Source: Bacillota bacterium
Lineage (GTDB): Bacteria; Bacillota; Clostridia; Peptostreptococcales; Anaerovoracaceae
Assembly (NCBI GenBank): GCA_022793795.1
Contig: JAAWDM010000038.1
Location: 1-54,101, forward strand
DNA: 54,101 nt
Direction: 5' to 3'
A program made the position numbers and the translations under genes. Numbering within the stretch: the stretch's first letter is position 1; the number at the start of each line of letters is the position of its first letter. Of this stretch, positions 25,701 to 34,276 are shown in pieces. The notes beneath the pieces were generated by a model that was given only the letters and a program-made list of their open reading frames with translations, searched no databases and was not told the DNA's origin.

Positions 25701-27332
25701 CTATTCTAATTCCACATGAATTCCCAATGTCTCGCTGGCCATCTTAGCCAAGTTTTCCATTTCATTTTCCTCAGATTGACGAAGTTCTTCTGTCTCCTGT
25801 CTGCAAACCATCTTAAGAGGTCTACCCAGATGACGTTCCATCAGCCGTTCCAAGTCAACACGCATTTTTTCCGCATATCGTTGTGCGAATGCCGTCTTTG
25901 CCAACACTAAAAACTGATTTTCTCCCACGCTGCCCAGAGAAGTACCGCTTCGAATTAAATTAAAACTGCTGGCGCTGCCTTCTCCTTCTTCAAATATCTG
26001 GTGCCACAGATGATCCATCTCTTCCTGGGACATGAGGGGGGATGAAATCACTGATTCCGGCGCCGCTACACCCTGCTGCAAAACTTCAATCTGTACGGCT
26101 ACCTTTTCCTCCTCTGCTTTTCCTTCTACCTTTGGCTCCATCTTTGCCTTGGCTGGCTCCTCCATCTGCACCTGTGTCGCTGCTGGAGAAACACTGCGGC
26201 TAACCTTTCGCACCGGCGGGGCCATCCGCTCTTCGTCGATTAAATCGGTGGCGATAGCTACAATGGCCAGTTCCAACAAAATCCGGGGCTGTGTAGACCA
26301 TCTGGCATCGTTAATCGTCTTAGATAAACGAATGATCGCCTGGTTGATTTCCTCTAAAGAAATCTGATGGCTCTGCTCTCTGATTCGCTCTATATTTTCA
26401 GAGGACATATTGAGCATATCCTCCGGCGATTTCATAAACTTGGTAATCAAAAGGCTTCGATAGTGAGCCGTCCAATCCTTCATCAGCTGCTTCACATCCT
26501 TGCCGTCTGCCAGTGCGCCATCCAGAAGAACCAGAGCCTCCGCCACGTTATGGACCGCCACCAACTCCGTTAACTCGATAAAAAAGTCCTCGCCAGCTGT
26601 GCCGATATATTCCAACACCTTATCCCTGTCAATATAGGTGTCGCCTGCTGAAATGACTTGATCTAAAATGCTCAGCCCATCTCTCACCGAACCGTCGGCA
26701 TTGCCGGCAAGCAGCCTTACCGCCCCATCGGTAATTTCGATACCCTTATCCCTGCAGATGCGCCTCATCCCCTCTGCCAGCACATTTTGGGGTACACGCT
26801 TAAAATCCAACCGCATGCATCGAGACAAAATAGTGGCAGGAAGTTTCTGTGGTTCTGTGGTGGCCAGGATAAACATCACGTTTTCCGGTGGCTCCTCCAA
26901 GGTCTTTAACAAAGCGTTAAAGGCCCCAGTAGACAGCATATGCACCTCGTCGATGATGTACACCTTCTTGCGTCCCACTGCCGGCGGATATTTAACGCTT
27001 TCTCTAAGCTCTCTAATGCTGTCCACACCGTTATTGGAGGCTGCATCGATTTCCACCACATCCATAAAGGTACCGTTTTTAATGGCCTCACAGTTGGCAC
27101 AGTGACCGCATGGACGACCGCACCCATCCTCCTGAGACGTCAGACAGTTGACCGCTTTTGCTAGAATTCGTGCAGTGGTAGTCTTTCCTGTTCCGCGGGT
27201 ACCGCAAAACAGGTACGCATGACTCACCGTATCTGTAGCAATCTGATATTTTAAAATTTTTACGATATGCTCTTGTCCCAGGATTTCGCTGAAAATCTCC
27301 GGTCTCTGAGCTCTGTAAAGGGCTGTATACAT
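25701..27332 (-). CDS. dnaX: DNA polymerase III subunits gamma/tau
   Basis: 543 residues. Walker A is GTRGTGKTTTARI, followed by the zinc motif CLTSQEDGCGRPCGHCANCEAI, Walker B-like VYIIDEVHMLSTGAFNALLKTLEEPPE and sensor-1 (ATTEPQKLPATILSR). Residues from about 370 are the variable tau-like tail rich in Ala/Val/Glu. It is the clamp-loader motor. First gene of dnaX-ebfC-recR; the SRP RNA lies immediately upstream. Confidence 0.97.
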   Translation of the reverse strand: MYTALYRAQRPEIFSEILGQEHIVKILKYQIATDTVSHAYLFCGTRGTGKTTTARILAKAVNCLTSQEDGCGRPCGHCANCEAIKNGTFMDVVEIDAASNNGVDSIRELRESVKYPPAVGRKKVYIIDEVHMLSTGAFNALLKTLEEPPENVMFILATTEPQKLPATILSRCMRLDFKRVPQNVLAEGMRRICRDKGIEITDGAVRLLAGNADGSVRDGLSILDQVISAGDTYIDRDKVLEYIGTAGEDFFIELTELVAVHNVAEALVLLDGALADGKDVKQLMKDWTAHYRSLLITKFMKSPEDMLNMSSENIERIREQSHQISLEEINQAIIRLSKTINDARWSTQPRILLELAIVAIATDLIDEERMAPPVRKVSRSVSPAATQVQMEEPAKAKMEPKVEGKAEEEKVAVQIEVLQQGVAAPESVISSPLMSQEEMDHLWHQIFEEGEGSASSFNLIRSGTSLGSVGENQFLVLAKTAFAQRYAEKMRVDLERLMERHLGRPLKMVCRQETEELRQSEENEMENLAKMASETLGIHVELE

Positions 27333-27352
27333 GTCGTTCCTCCAGAAATGAA

Positions 27353-27507
27353 ATTGCCCTTAAAAAGCTTCGCAGGCGTTGGAGAAGGCTAGTCTGCGGC
27401 ACATAAGAACTTCCGCTTATTGCTGCTTCCTTCCGGACCTGACAAGGTTCACGGCATCCCATTGCGCAGGACCCAAACCATGCCAGACGAAGCTTTTTAA
27501 GGGCAAT
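27353..27507 (-). ncRNA. ffs: Signal recognition particle RNA, small bacterial type
   Basis: The minus strand carries GTCAGGTCCGGAAGGAAGCA, the conserved apical helix-8 of SRP RNA (GGAAGGAAGCAGCA loop side). The core of ~110 bases is enclosed by a perfect 20-base inverted repeat (27353-27372 and 27488-27507), unusually regular. The 3' arm is A/T rich and could also serve as terminator or RNA-processing stem. Location upstream of dnaX mirrors scr-dnaX in Bacillus. It binds Ffh and helps target membrane proteins. Confidence 0.95.
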
Positions 27508-27521
27508 ATTTCACTCTAACT

Positions 27522-27550
27522 AATATACCATGTTTGAACTGTCAGGTCAA
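27522..27550 (-). promoter_or_regulatory. Promoter of the SRP RNA
   Basis: On the minus strand TTGACC (27545-27550), exactly 17 bases, then TATATT (27522-27527) place a start about 7 bases before the RNA's terminal stem. Near-consensus sigma-A type. Confidence 0.75.
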
Positions 27551-27602
27551 GGAACTTTTACCATGACCAAAAAGTTGGCCTCTACTGCTTTGTATCTGTT
27601 CC

Positions 27603-27959
27603 TCAGCCGCAGTTCTCATTCCTTCTCACCGCATATATGACGGCTAACGCCTGTTTCAAATGACTTTCAATCATTGTCATCTCATCCATGTTTGAAACAG
27701 ATACATTGCCAGGCCCATCATCTAAAACGATTGTCCCACTGGCGGCCAAGTCCTGATACACGATTTCATGTAAGGACAAATGCAAAGCCTTACATATTTT
27801 ACAAAAGTTTTTAAGACTAACGGAACAAACGCCTCGTTCCAACTTTGAGATATGGTTGACAGATAATTCAGTCATTTCTGCCAACTCCTCCTGTGTAAAT
27901 CCGTTGCCTATTCTGGCTTCCTTGATTTTCTCTCCAATCTTTACAGCAAAATCATCCAT
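27603..27959 (-). CDS. XRE-family transcriptional regulator
   Basis: 118 residues with an N-terminal Cro/CI helix-turn-helix (residues ~8-62; FTQEELAEMTELSVNHISKLERGVCSVSLKNFCKICKALHLSL). The remainder (SGTIVLDDGPG..., SHLKQALAVIY) is not a known ligand domain. It is followed downstream by the HypE-like gene's neighbours on the same strand but separated by its own gap of ~90 bases from the next upstream gene. Target genes unknown. Confidence 0.85.
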   Translation of the reverse strand: MDDFAVKIGEKIKEARIGNGFTQEELAEMTELSVNHISKLERGVCSVSLKNFCKICKALHLSLHEIVYQDLAASGTIVLDDGPGNVSVSNMDEMTMIESHLKQALAVIYAVRRNENCG

Positions 27960-28047
27960 GGCGGGCTCTCTCCTTTTTGCCTATTTTAAATAAAATGGGC
28001 ATATCCCACCATGAGTCATGTGATTATAACAACGGGCTTATATCATT

Positions 28048-29046
28048 CTATTTTACTACTTTGTAAAGTTCGTCGGCTCTCGGAGGGTCGATGGGTTCTA
28101 TGGTTCCATCCACGGTTACGATGGTTAGACCCCTATCTTCTGAAACGATTTCGCCAATCTGGGAAACTTCCACGCCGCAAAGAGTCAATTTTTCTATGAT
28201 TTCATCCTTTTTTCCCTGTTCTGCCACAATGACCATCGCGCCGCTGGAAATAAGTCTAAGGACGTTAATGCTGTAATGGGCGCATATTTTGCGGGTAACC
28301 AGAGACACAGGAACCCGTTCCTCCCAAACCTGACAGCCTACGCCGCCGATACGGCACATCTCCCAGACAGCTCCCAAAATACCGCCTTCTGTCACATCAT
28401 GCATACCATGAGTACCTACCTGACCGGCTACAACGCCATCCCGCACTACACTGACTTGATTCAAAAGGCTTTCTGCCTCTTCCACTTCTTCAGGTTCAAG
28501 GAAGGTAAGCAACTCCTGCCGAAAATCGCTGGCAATGATGCCAGTGCCCTCTAGGCCCGCCTGTTTGGTCATCAAAATCACATCGCCCACCTGAATATTT
28601 TCTGCTGAGGCAGACTGCCACTTCTGACCCCTTCCAATGGCTGTGGACACGATGACCGGCTGATTGACTGCCCCCGTCACCTCCGTATGACCGCCAATAA
28701 TTTCTACGCTGCAAGCTGCTGCTGCTTCTGCTGCTTGCTCCATAATCAGCTCTATATCCTCTTCTGTAGTTCCCACTGGAAGCAGCACTGCCAACATGAT
28801 ACCGATGGGCTGAATCCCATTGGATGCAATATCGTTACAGGAGATATGAATGGCCAAACGACCGATTTCGGACACAGCCGCCGTAATAGGGTCTGTGGAC
28901 ATAACGCACTCGTAGTCGCCAAAATCCACCACAGCACAATCCTCTCCCACGCCGGCGCGGGTCAAAACCTCAGAACGCTTATATGCGATTTTATCGATTA
29001 CTATTTTTTTTAATACATCGTTGTCTAGTTTTCCTACTTTTAACAT
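28048..29046 (-). CDS. AIR synthase-related (HypE/ThiL-like) protein
   Basis: 332 residues of PurM-fold. The N-terminal ATP site shows GVGEDCAVVDFGDY and STDPITAA, followed by ISCNDIASNGIQP and IIGGHTEVTGAVNQP; the C-terminal half has GMHDVTEGGILGAVWEM. The family includes HypE (hydrogenase maturation) but a C-terminal PRICG-type cysteine tail typical of HypE is absent (ends ...PPRADELYKVVK). No other hyp gene is nearby. Thus it is a stand-alone relative of unknown substrate. Confidence 0.85.
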   Translation of the reverse strand: MLKVGKLDNDVLKKIVIDKIAYKRSEVLTRAGVGEDCAVVDFGDYECVMSTDPITAAVSEIGRLAIHISCNDIASNGIQPIGIMLAVLLPVGTTEEDIELIMEQAAEAAAACSVEIIGGHTEVTGAVNQPVIVSTAIGRGQKWQSASAENIQVGDVILMTKQAGLEGTGIIASDFRQELLTFLEPEEVEEAESLLNQVSVVRDGVVAGQVGTHGMHDVTEGGILGAVWEMCRIGGVGCQVWEERVPVSLVTRKICAHYSINVLRLISSGAMVIVAEQGKKDEIIEKLTLCGVEVSQIGEIVSEDRGLTIVTVDGTIEPIDPPRADELYKVVK

Positions 29047-29056
29047 TCTATTTTAC

Positions 29057-29458
29057 CTACTTTCCCACCGCCATACGTCCTAATATTTTTTCCATAAAGA
29101 GCCAATAAAGCAGCCCGCCGCAAAGATAAGCCGCCACATCCCAAGGGTCGCTGGTGCTTCCTTCTAAAAAGCGGGGAACAATCCCTTCCCATATAAGGCC
29201 GCACCCTAGCAAAATCCCTTCTATCGTCAATAGACGTTTTAATGGTTTGCCCCACAATGTAAAGAAGACGTCACAGTATGCCATAAATACTGTGCCGCAA
29301 AGAATATCGTTAAAGTAACAGCCCATGAACCACTGAAGTTGTAAAATTGTCAGTTTGGGCGTTACATATCTTCCCCCTACATACAAACAGATACCCAACA
29401 AAAGTATCAGCCCGTCTCTTTTGATTCTCGTCCAATCCTTCACTCTTTGACTTTTCAT
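29057..29458 (-). CDS. Small integral membrane protein
   Basis: 133 residues from the ATG at 29458; the longer frame from GTG overlaps the zinc-ribbon gene and its extra 40 residues are Cys/Arg rich and unlikely. Three to four hydrophobic segments (LILLLGICLYVGGRYV, ILCGTVFMAYCDVFF, LLTIEGILLGCGLIW, VAAYLCGGLLYWLFM). VanZ-like topology but no catalytic or recognisable motif. No ribosome site is visible, so translational coupling to the upstream zinc-ribbon gene (stop 14 bases away) is likely. Confidence 0.7.
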   Translation of the reverse strand: MKSQRVKDWTRIKRDGLILLLGICLYVGGRYVTPKLTILQLQWFMGCYFNDILCGTVFMAYCDVFFTLWGKPLKRLLTIEGILLGCGLIWEGIVPRFLEGSTSDPWDVAAYLCGGLLYWLFMEKILGRMAVGK

Positions 29459-29472
29459 AAAATACAGGCAAA

Positions 29473-29817
29473 TTAGAAAAATGCACAGATAACAATGCCT
29501 AAAATCACTGCAAGCAGTACCAATCCAAAGGAAATGCCGCCTTCCTTTTCCTTCAGCGGATGGCCGCACTCTGGACACTCATAGGCTGATGAACTGACGG
29601 TTTTACCGCAGACAGGGCATTGGGTCAAAACTGGCGGTGTGTCTTCCTCTTCATCATTATCTTCCTCTTCATTATCATCTGTCACATCAGGAGCAGTCGT
29701 CTCAAACACATTTCTTGCCTCTAACTCCTCTTCCTTTAATGGATAACCGCAGTGAATACAACATGTTGACTTATCGCTAATCTCTTTTCCACACTCTGGG
29801 CAATGAATCAATGCCAT
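29473..29817 (-). CDS. Zinc-ribbon protein with C-terminal membrane helix
   Basis: 114 residues. Two CxxC zinc ribbons, CPECGKEISDKSTCCIHCG (residues ~6-24) and CPVCGKTVSSSAYECPECG (about 67-85), are separated by an acidic linker (DDNEEEDNDEEEDT). A C-terminal hydrophobic helix (GLVLLAVILGIVICAFF) probably anchors it with the zinc fingers in the cytoplasm. Domain pattern common in Firmicutes as hypotheticals; role unknown. Confidence 0.85.
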   Translation of the reverse strand: MALIHCPECGKEISDKSTCCIHCGYPLKEEELEARNVFETTAPDVTDDNEEEDNDEEEDTPPVLTQCPVCGKTVSSSAYECPECGHPLKEKEGGISFGLVLLAVILGIVICAFF

Positions 29818-29830
29818 CGCTTTTCTCCTT

Positions 29831-31813
29831 TCACATCTTCCCGCTTTCCAACCATTCCTTTATGGTGGCCTCATCTATAATAGGGATTCCAAGTTCCCTG
29901 GCCTTCTTATTCTTAGAGGAATTGGAGGCGACATCGTTATTGATCAGATAACTGGTTTTGGCGCTGACCGAACCAGCCACCTTACCTCCGGCCTGTTCAA
30001 TCTCTGCCTTCAGTATATTCCGATTCTCATAATGATTCAGGGATCCGGTTATTACAAAGGTTAGCCCTTCAAAGACGGTTCCCGCTGCCTCATAGGTTTC
30101 ATCTAGTTGAACCTCCAAGAGAAGATTTTCCACCGTCTTCTTATTTTTTTCGTCGTCAAACCAGGCTATGAATCCGTCTGCCATCACATCGCCGATACCA
30201 TCCATGGCAACCAGTTCCTCTTTTGTAAGGGCCACAATTTCCGCCCATCTGTTGTGACAGTAGCCGGCAATCAACCTGGCATTGGCTGTGCCGATATTGG
30301 GAATCCCTAAACTGTAGAGGAACTTGGCTACCGAAACCTGTCGCGCCTTCTCGATGGCGGAAATCAGATTGGCAAAAGACTTTTCCCCAAAGCCTTCCAT
30401 CTCTATAATCTCCTCCCGATACCGCTCCAAATGGAACAAATCGGCAAGTTCCTGAATCATGCCCCGGTCTACCAGTTTTTCTAAAGTCATCTCCGACAGT
30501 CCGTCTATATCCATGGCGTTCCTTGATACAAACAAGGTAAGCCGCTTAATCTGCTTGGCCAAACAGTCTGGGTTGGGACAGACCAAGGTTTCCACCCCAT
30601 TTTCGTCATGAATCACCGTATCTCCGCCGCATACTGGGCAGTGACAAGGCACATCAATTCGCCCAGAGCAGGTGAGGTTTTCTGAAATCTGTGGGATAAT
30701 CATATTGGCCTTATATACTAAAATCCGGTCGCCAATGCCCAGCTTTAAGTCCCGCATCACGCTTAAATTGTGCACCGATGCTCGACTCACCGTAGTACCT
30801 TCCAGTTCCACCGGCTCAAAGATAGCCACCGGATTGATTAGTCCTGTTCTGGATGCGCTCCACTCGATTTCCTTTAATTCCGTCTCTCTCACCTCGTCCT
30901 GCCATTTAAAGGCAATGGAGTCCCGAGGAAATTTTGCCGTCTGGCCTAAAGACTGACCATAAGCAATATTATCGTAGCACAGCACCAGCCCATCGGATGG
31001 AATCTGATTTTCCTCGATGCGGCCTGCGAACCATTCCACTGTGCTCTGGAGGTTTTCTGCTGTCACCTGCCGATGTTCTACCACAGCAAAACCCTGTTCC
31101 ATCAGCCAGCTGAACTCCTCTGACCGCTTTGCAAAGTCTACGGCTCCATCTCCTTCAGCGCTGACCAGGGCAAAAGCATAAAACTGTACGTGGCGCTCTG
31201 CTGTCACCTGATTGGAAAGCTGCCGCACAGAACCGGCGCACAGGTTCCGTGGATTCTTGTACTTGGCTCCTTCATCGGTCAGCCCCCTGTTAATCTTTTC
31301 AAAATCCTCATAGGAGATCACCGCCTCGCCGCGAAGCACCAATCTTCCCTGAAATCCGATTTCCACCGGCAGGTTGGCGAATACTCTGGCGTTATTGGTC
31401 ACCACTTCCCCCACTTCGCCGTTGCCTCTGGTCACAGCCTTTGCCAGCCGGCCTCCTTCATAGGTCAGTACGATGGTCAGTCCATCCAGTTTCCAGCTGA
31501 GAACCCCCTCCTGCTGGCCAAGCCATGCGGTAAGCTGTTCCACATCCTTGGTCTTATCTAGGGACAGCATCTTAGAAGGATGGGCCTCCTTTGGCAAATC
31601 GGAAAGGACCTCATATCCCACCTGCACCGTAGGACTCGCCGACAGGGTTACACCAGTCTCCTTCTCCAACATAACCAGCCGGTCATAAAGCCGATCGTAT
31701 TCAAAATTGGTCATAATCTCCCTGCTCTCCTGATAATAGGCGCGGGAAGCCTCATTAAGCCGCGCCGTCAGTTGCCGCAGCTCCTCTATTTTTTTCTCCT
31801 TATCCATACACAC
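29831..31813 (-). CDS. ligA: NAD-dependent DNA ligase
   Basis: 660 residues from a GTG eight bases after GGGGG; ATG two codons later is the alternative. The adenylation lysine is in SWKLDGLTIV (~residue 112), an oligonucleotide-binding fold follows, then a Cys4 zinc finger (CPVCGGDTVI...CPNPDC), helix-hairpin-helix repeats (SLGIPNIGTANARLI, MDGIGDVMADGF) and a C-terminal BRCT domain (FEGLTFVITGSLNHYENR). Seals nicks using NAD. Follows pcrA after 33 bases. Confidence 0.97.
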   Translation of the reverse strand: MCMDKEKKIEELRQLTARLNEASRAYYQESREIMTNFEYDRLYDRLVMLEKETGVTLSASPTVQVGYEVLSDLPKEAHPSKMLSLDKTKDVEQLTAWLGQQEGVLSWKLDGLTIVLTYEGGRLAKAVTRGNGEVGEVVTNNARVFANLPVEIGFQGRLVLRGEAVISYEDFEKINRGLTDEGAKYKNPRNLCAGSVRQLSNQVTAERHVQFYAFALVSAEGDGAVDFAKRSEEFSWLMEQGFAVVEHRQVTAENLQSTVEWFAGRIEENQIPSDGLVLCYDNIAYGQSLGQTAKFPRDSIAFKWQDEVRETELKEIEWSASRTGLINPVAIFEPVELEGTTVSRASVHNLSVMRDLKLGIGDRILVYKANMIIPQISENLTCSGRIDVPCHCPVCGGDTVIHDENGVETLVCPNPDCLAKQIKRLTLFVSRNAMDIDGLSEMTLEKLVDRGMIQELADLFHLERYREEIIEMEGFGEKSFANLISAIEKARQVSVAKFLYSLGIPNIGTANARLIAGYCHNRWAEIVALTKEELVAMDGIGDVMADGFIAWFDDEKNKKTVENLLLEVQLDETYEAAGTVFEGLTFVITGSLNHYENRNILKAEIEQAGGKVAGSVSAKTSYLINNDVASNSSKNKKARELGIPIIDEATIKEWLESGKM

Positions 31814-31846
31814 GTTTACTGCCCCCTATTTTTCTATACTTTCCTA

Positions 31847-34159
31847 TCACACTTTCCGAATAGGTGCGATGCCCTTAGCTAACCGCTTTTGTCCCACCGT
31901 TTCAAAGATGACCGTCACCGTCTTATCATCCACATCCACTACCAGTCCGAAACCAAACTTACCGTGGCTCACCTGGTCGCCTATCTCAAAGTCTGCACCA
32001 GCGCTGCCCGCTGCTGTGGCAGCAGACGCCTGTCTGGAATACTTCAGCGGATCATAAGCCGCGCCCATAGTCGCTCCCCCAGCGGTAGCGCTGGAGGAAG
32101 AATTTCCAAAAGGCTGGTACGCCGGCTTTGCAAATCCATCCATACTACCGGTCTGAACACCCAGACGATTGCTGGTTCTCCGACTAGGCTCATAAACGGC
32201 GTCGCCCATAAGCAGCCGCTTATCCAGCTCCCGCATAAAGGTGGACTCTCTGGTGGCATCGCCCCGTCCATAGAGAACTCGGTAAGCTGCTCCGGTCAGA
32301 TACAGCTTCTCCTTTGCCCTGGTGATTCCCACATAACAGAGCCGCCGTTCTTCCTCCATGCCTTCCTCATTGTCAAAGGCCCGATGGCTAGGGAAGAGGC
32401 CATCCTCCATACCTGGCATGAATACCACTGGAAATTCCAGTCCCTTGGCGCTGTGCATGGTCATCATGGTTACCTTGCCTGCAGTCTCGTCGTATTTATC
32501 TGTATCGCTGTCAGTGGCCACCTTTTCCAAAAATTCCTCCAAAGTAGCCTCTTCACCGGCCTCCGCCTTCTCCTTTTCAAAATCGTATATGAACGATTTA
32601 AAATCCAGCAGGTTTTCGATTCTGCTCTCGGCCTCCACCGTGTTTGTCTCCTCTAAGGCTTTCATATATCCAGTCTTAAACATGAGATTGTCATAAATAT
32701 CGGACACCCGAAGGTTTGCCCTCTCCTGCTGACAAAGCTGAATGATGTCCACCATCTCCTTGACGGCTTTGCTGGCCTTGGCAGGCAGACTGTAAATCAC
32801 CTCGTCCATGCAGAGAGCGTCGAAGAGAGACAAACCGTTAACTCTGGCTACACCTTCCAGCTTGGCCATGGTGGTAGGTCCTACGCCCCGTTTTGGCTCG
32901 TTAATCACTCTCTTAATAGCCAGGTCGTCGGATGGGTTGACCACTAGCCTCAAGTAGCAGATCATGTCCTTGGTTTCCTTTCGCTCGTAAAAGCTGAACC
33001 CGGACAAAATCTGGTAAGGAATTCCCCTGGCTTTAAAGGCGTCTTCAAACAATCTGGACTGGGCGTTGGTTCGGTACAGCACGGCAAAATCGTTGTAGCC
33101 ATCGTCAGCCCCACCGGAAAGACCCAGGCTGCCGCCGCCCCGCTTGGTCTCTAAATTATAAATCTCCTGGGCTATATATCTGGCCTCTTCCTTATCCGTA
33201 TCAGCCCTGTAATATGTAATCTTTTCTCCGTCCTCTTTGGTGGTCCACAGCTTCTTTTCCTTTCGGCCATGGTTGTTGCGGATAACCGAATGGGCCGCCG
33301 CCAAAATATTTCCGTAGGAGCGATAGTTTTGCTCCAGCTTGATGACCTTGGCCTTTGGAAAATCCCGCTCAAAGCCCAGAATGTTGCTGATGTCTGCCCC
33401 GCGCCACTGATAGATACACTGATCGTCGTCGCCTACGACGCACAGATTTTGATGGGCCTGAGCTAAGAGTTTAATCAGTTCATACTGAATGTGGTTGGTG
33501 TCCTGATACTCGTCCACCATAATATATTGAAATCGCTTGCGATAGTCCTCCAGCGCTCCCTTGTCCCACTGCAAAACGTGTAGTGCGTTGATTAGAAGGT
33601 CGTCAAAATCCATGGCGTTGTTGGCATGAAGCTGCTGCTGATAGGCCGTATAGATGGCGCTGATTTTCTTGGCCTTAGGGTTAGCGCTGTTTATTTCCGC
33701 ATATTCGTCGGGAGAAATATCCGCTTCCTTCTGTTTACTGATGATGGCGGACACATAGGCCTGCGGATACTCCTTGGTATCTATATTTTGCTCCTTCATG
33801 ATGTTTTTTATGATGGTCTTTTGATCCACCGTATCGTAGACCACAAAGTTTTTTTCGTAACCCACTACATCATAATGTTCCCTGAGTATTCTAAGGCTCA
33901 TGGCATGAAAGGTCATAATCCACATATAGTTGACGCTGCCCACCAGCCGCTCTACCCGCTCCCGCATCTCGCCGGCCGCCTTATTGGTAAAGGTCACGGC
34001 TAAAATATGATAGGGACTGACCCCCTGCTCAATCAGGTATGCAATTCTACTGGTCATGGTGCTGGTTTTGCCGCTTCCTGCTCCTGCCAAAATCAATAGC
34101 GGCCCGTCTATATGGGTCGCTGCTTCTTGCTGTTGTTGATTTAAATGTGATAAATCCAT
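31847..34159 (-). CDS. pcrA: UvrD/PcrA-type DNA helicase
   Basis: 770 residues. Motif I AGAGSGKTSTM (residues ~26-36), Ia VTFTNKAAGEM, II VDEYQDTNHIQYEL, III VGDDDQCIYQWRGAD, IV LEQNYRSYGNIL, V TMMTMHSAKGLEFPVVF, VI LCYVGITRAKEKLYL. The C-terminal end (FEIGDQVSHGKFGFGLVVDVDDKTVTVIF) is the short Tudor-like RNA-polymerase-interacting domain of PcrA. 3'-5' helicase in repair and replication restart. Neighbour of ligA as in many Firmicutes. Confidence 0.97.
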   Translation of the reverse strand: MDLSHLNQQQQEAATHIDGPLLILAGAGSGKTSTMTSRIAYLIEQGVSPYHILAVTFTNKAAGEMRERVERLVGSVNYMWIMTFHAMSLRILREHYDVVGYEKNFVVYDTVDQKTIIKNIMKEQNIDTKEYPQAYVSAIISKQKEADISPDEYAEINSANPKAKKISAIYTAYQQQLHANNAMDFDDLLINALHVLQWDKGALEDYRKRFQYIMVDEYQDTNHIQYELIKLLAQAHQNLCVVGDDDQCIYQWRGADISNILGFERDFPKAKVIKLEQNYRSYGNILAAAHSVIRNNHGRKEKKLWTTKEDGEKITYYRADTDKEEARYIAQEIYNLETKRGGGSLGLSGGADDGYNDFAVLYRTNAQSRLFEDAFKARGIPYQILSGFSFYERKETKDMICYLRLVVNPSDDLAIKRVINEPKRGVGPTTMAKLEGVARVNGLSLFDALCMDEVIYSLPAKASKAVKEMVDIIQLCQQERANLRVSDIYDNLMFKTGYMKALEETNTVEAESRIENLLDFKSFIYDFEKEKAEAGEEATLEEFLEKVATDSDTDKYDETAGKVTMMTMHSAKGLEFPVVFMPGMEDGLFPSHRAFDNEEGMEEERRLCYVGITRAKEKLYLTGAAYRVLYGRGDATRESTFMRELDKRLLMGDAVYEPSRRTSNRLGVQTGSMDGFAKPAYQPFGNSSSSATAGGATMGAAYDPLKYSRQASAATAAGSAGADFEIGDQVSHGKFGFGLVVDVDDKTVTVIFETVGQKRLAKGIAPIRKV

Positions 34160-34217
34160 GGTACTATCCTTCCTTTTCTTCTTCTCCTAGTATACATCAT
34201 CCCATGAAAAATCACAA

Positions 34218-34270
34218 GAAAAAAGACCAGATGTTCACATGCTGGCTGGCAGATTTTCTCTGGTCTTTCT
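34218..34270 (-). terminator. Terminator of the FadH-like gene
   Basis: On the minus strand AAAGACCAGA pairs with TCTGGTCTTT around a ~29-base loop and is followed by a T-tract (TTTTTTC). It starts about 7 bases after the stop codon. Confidence 0.75.
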
Positions 34271-34276
34271 CTATGA

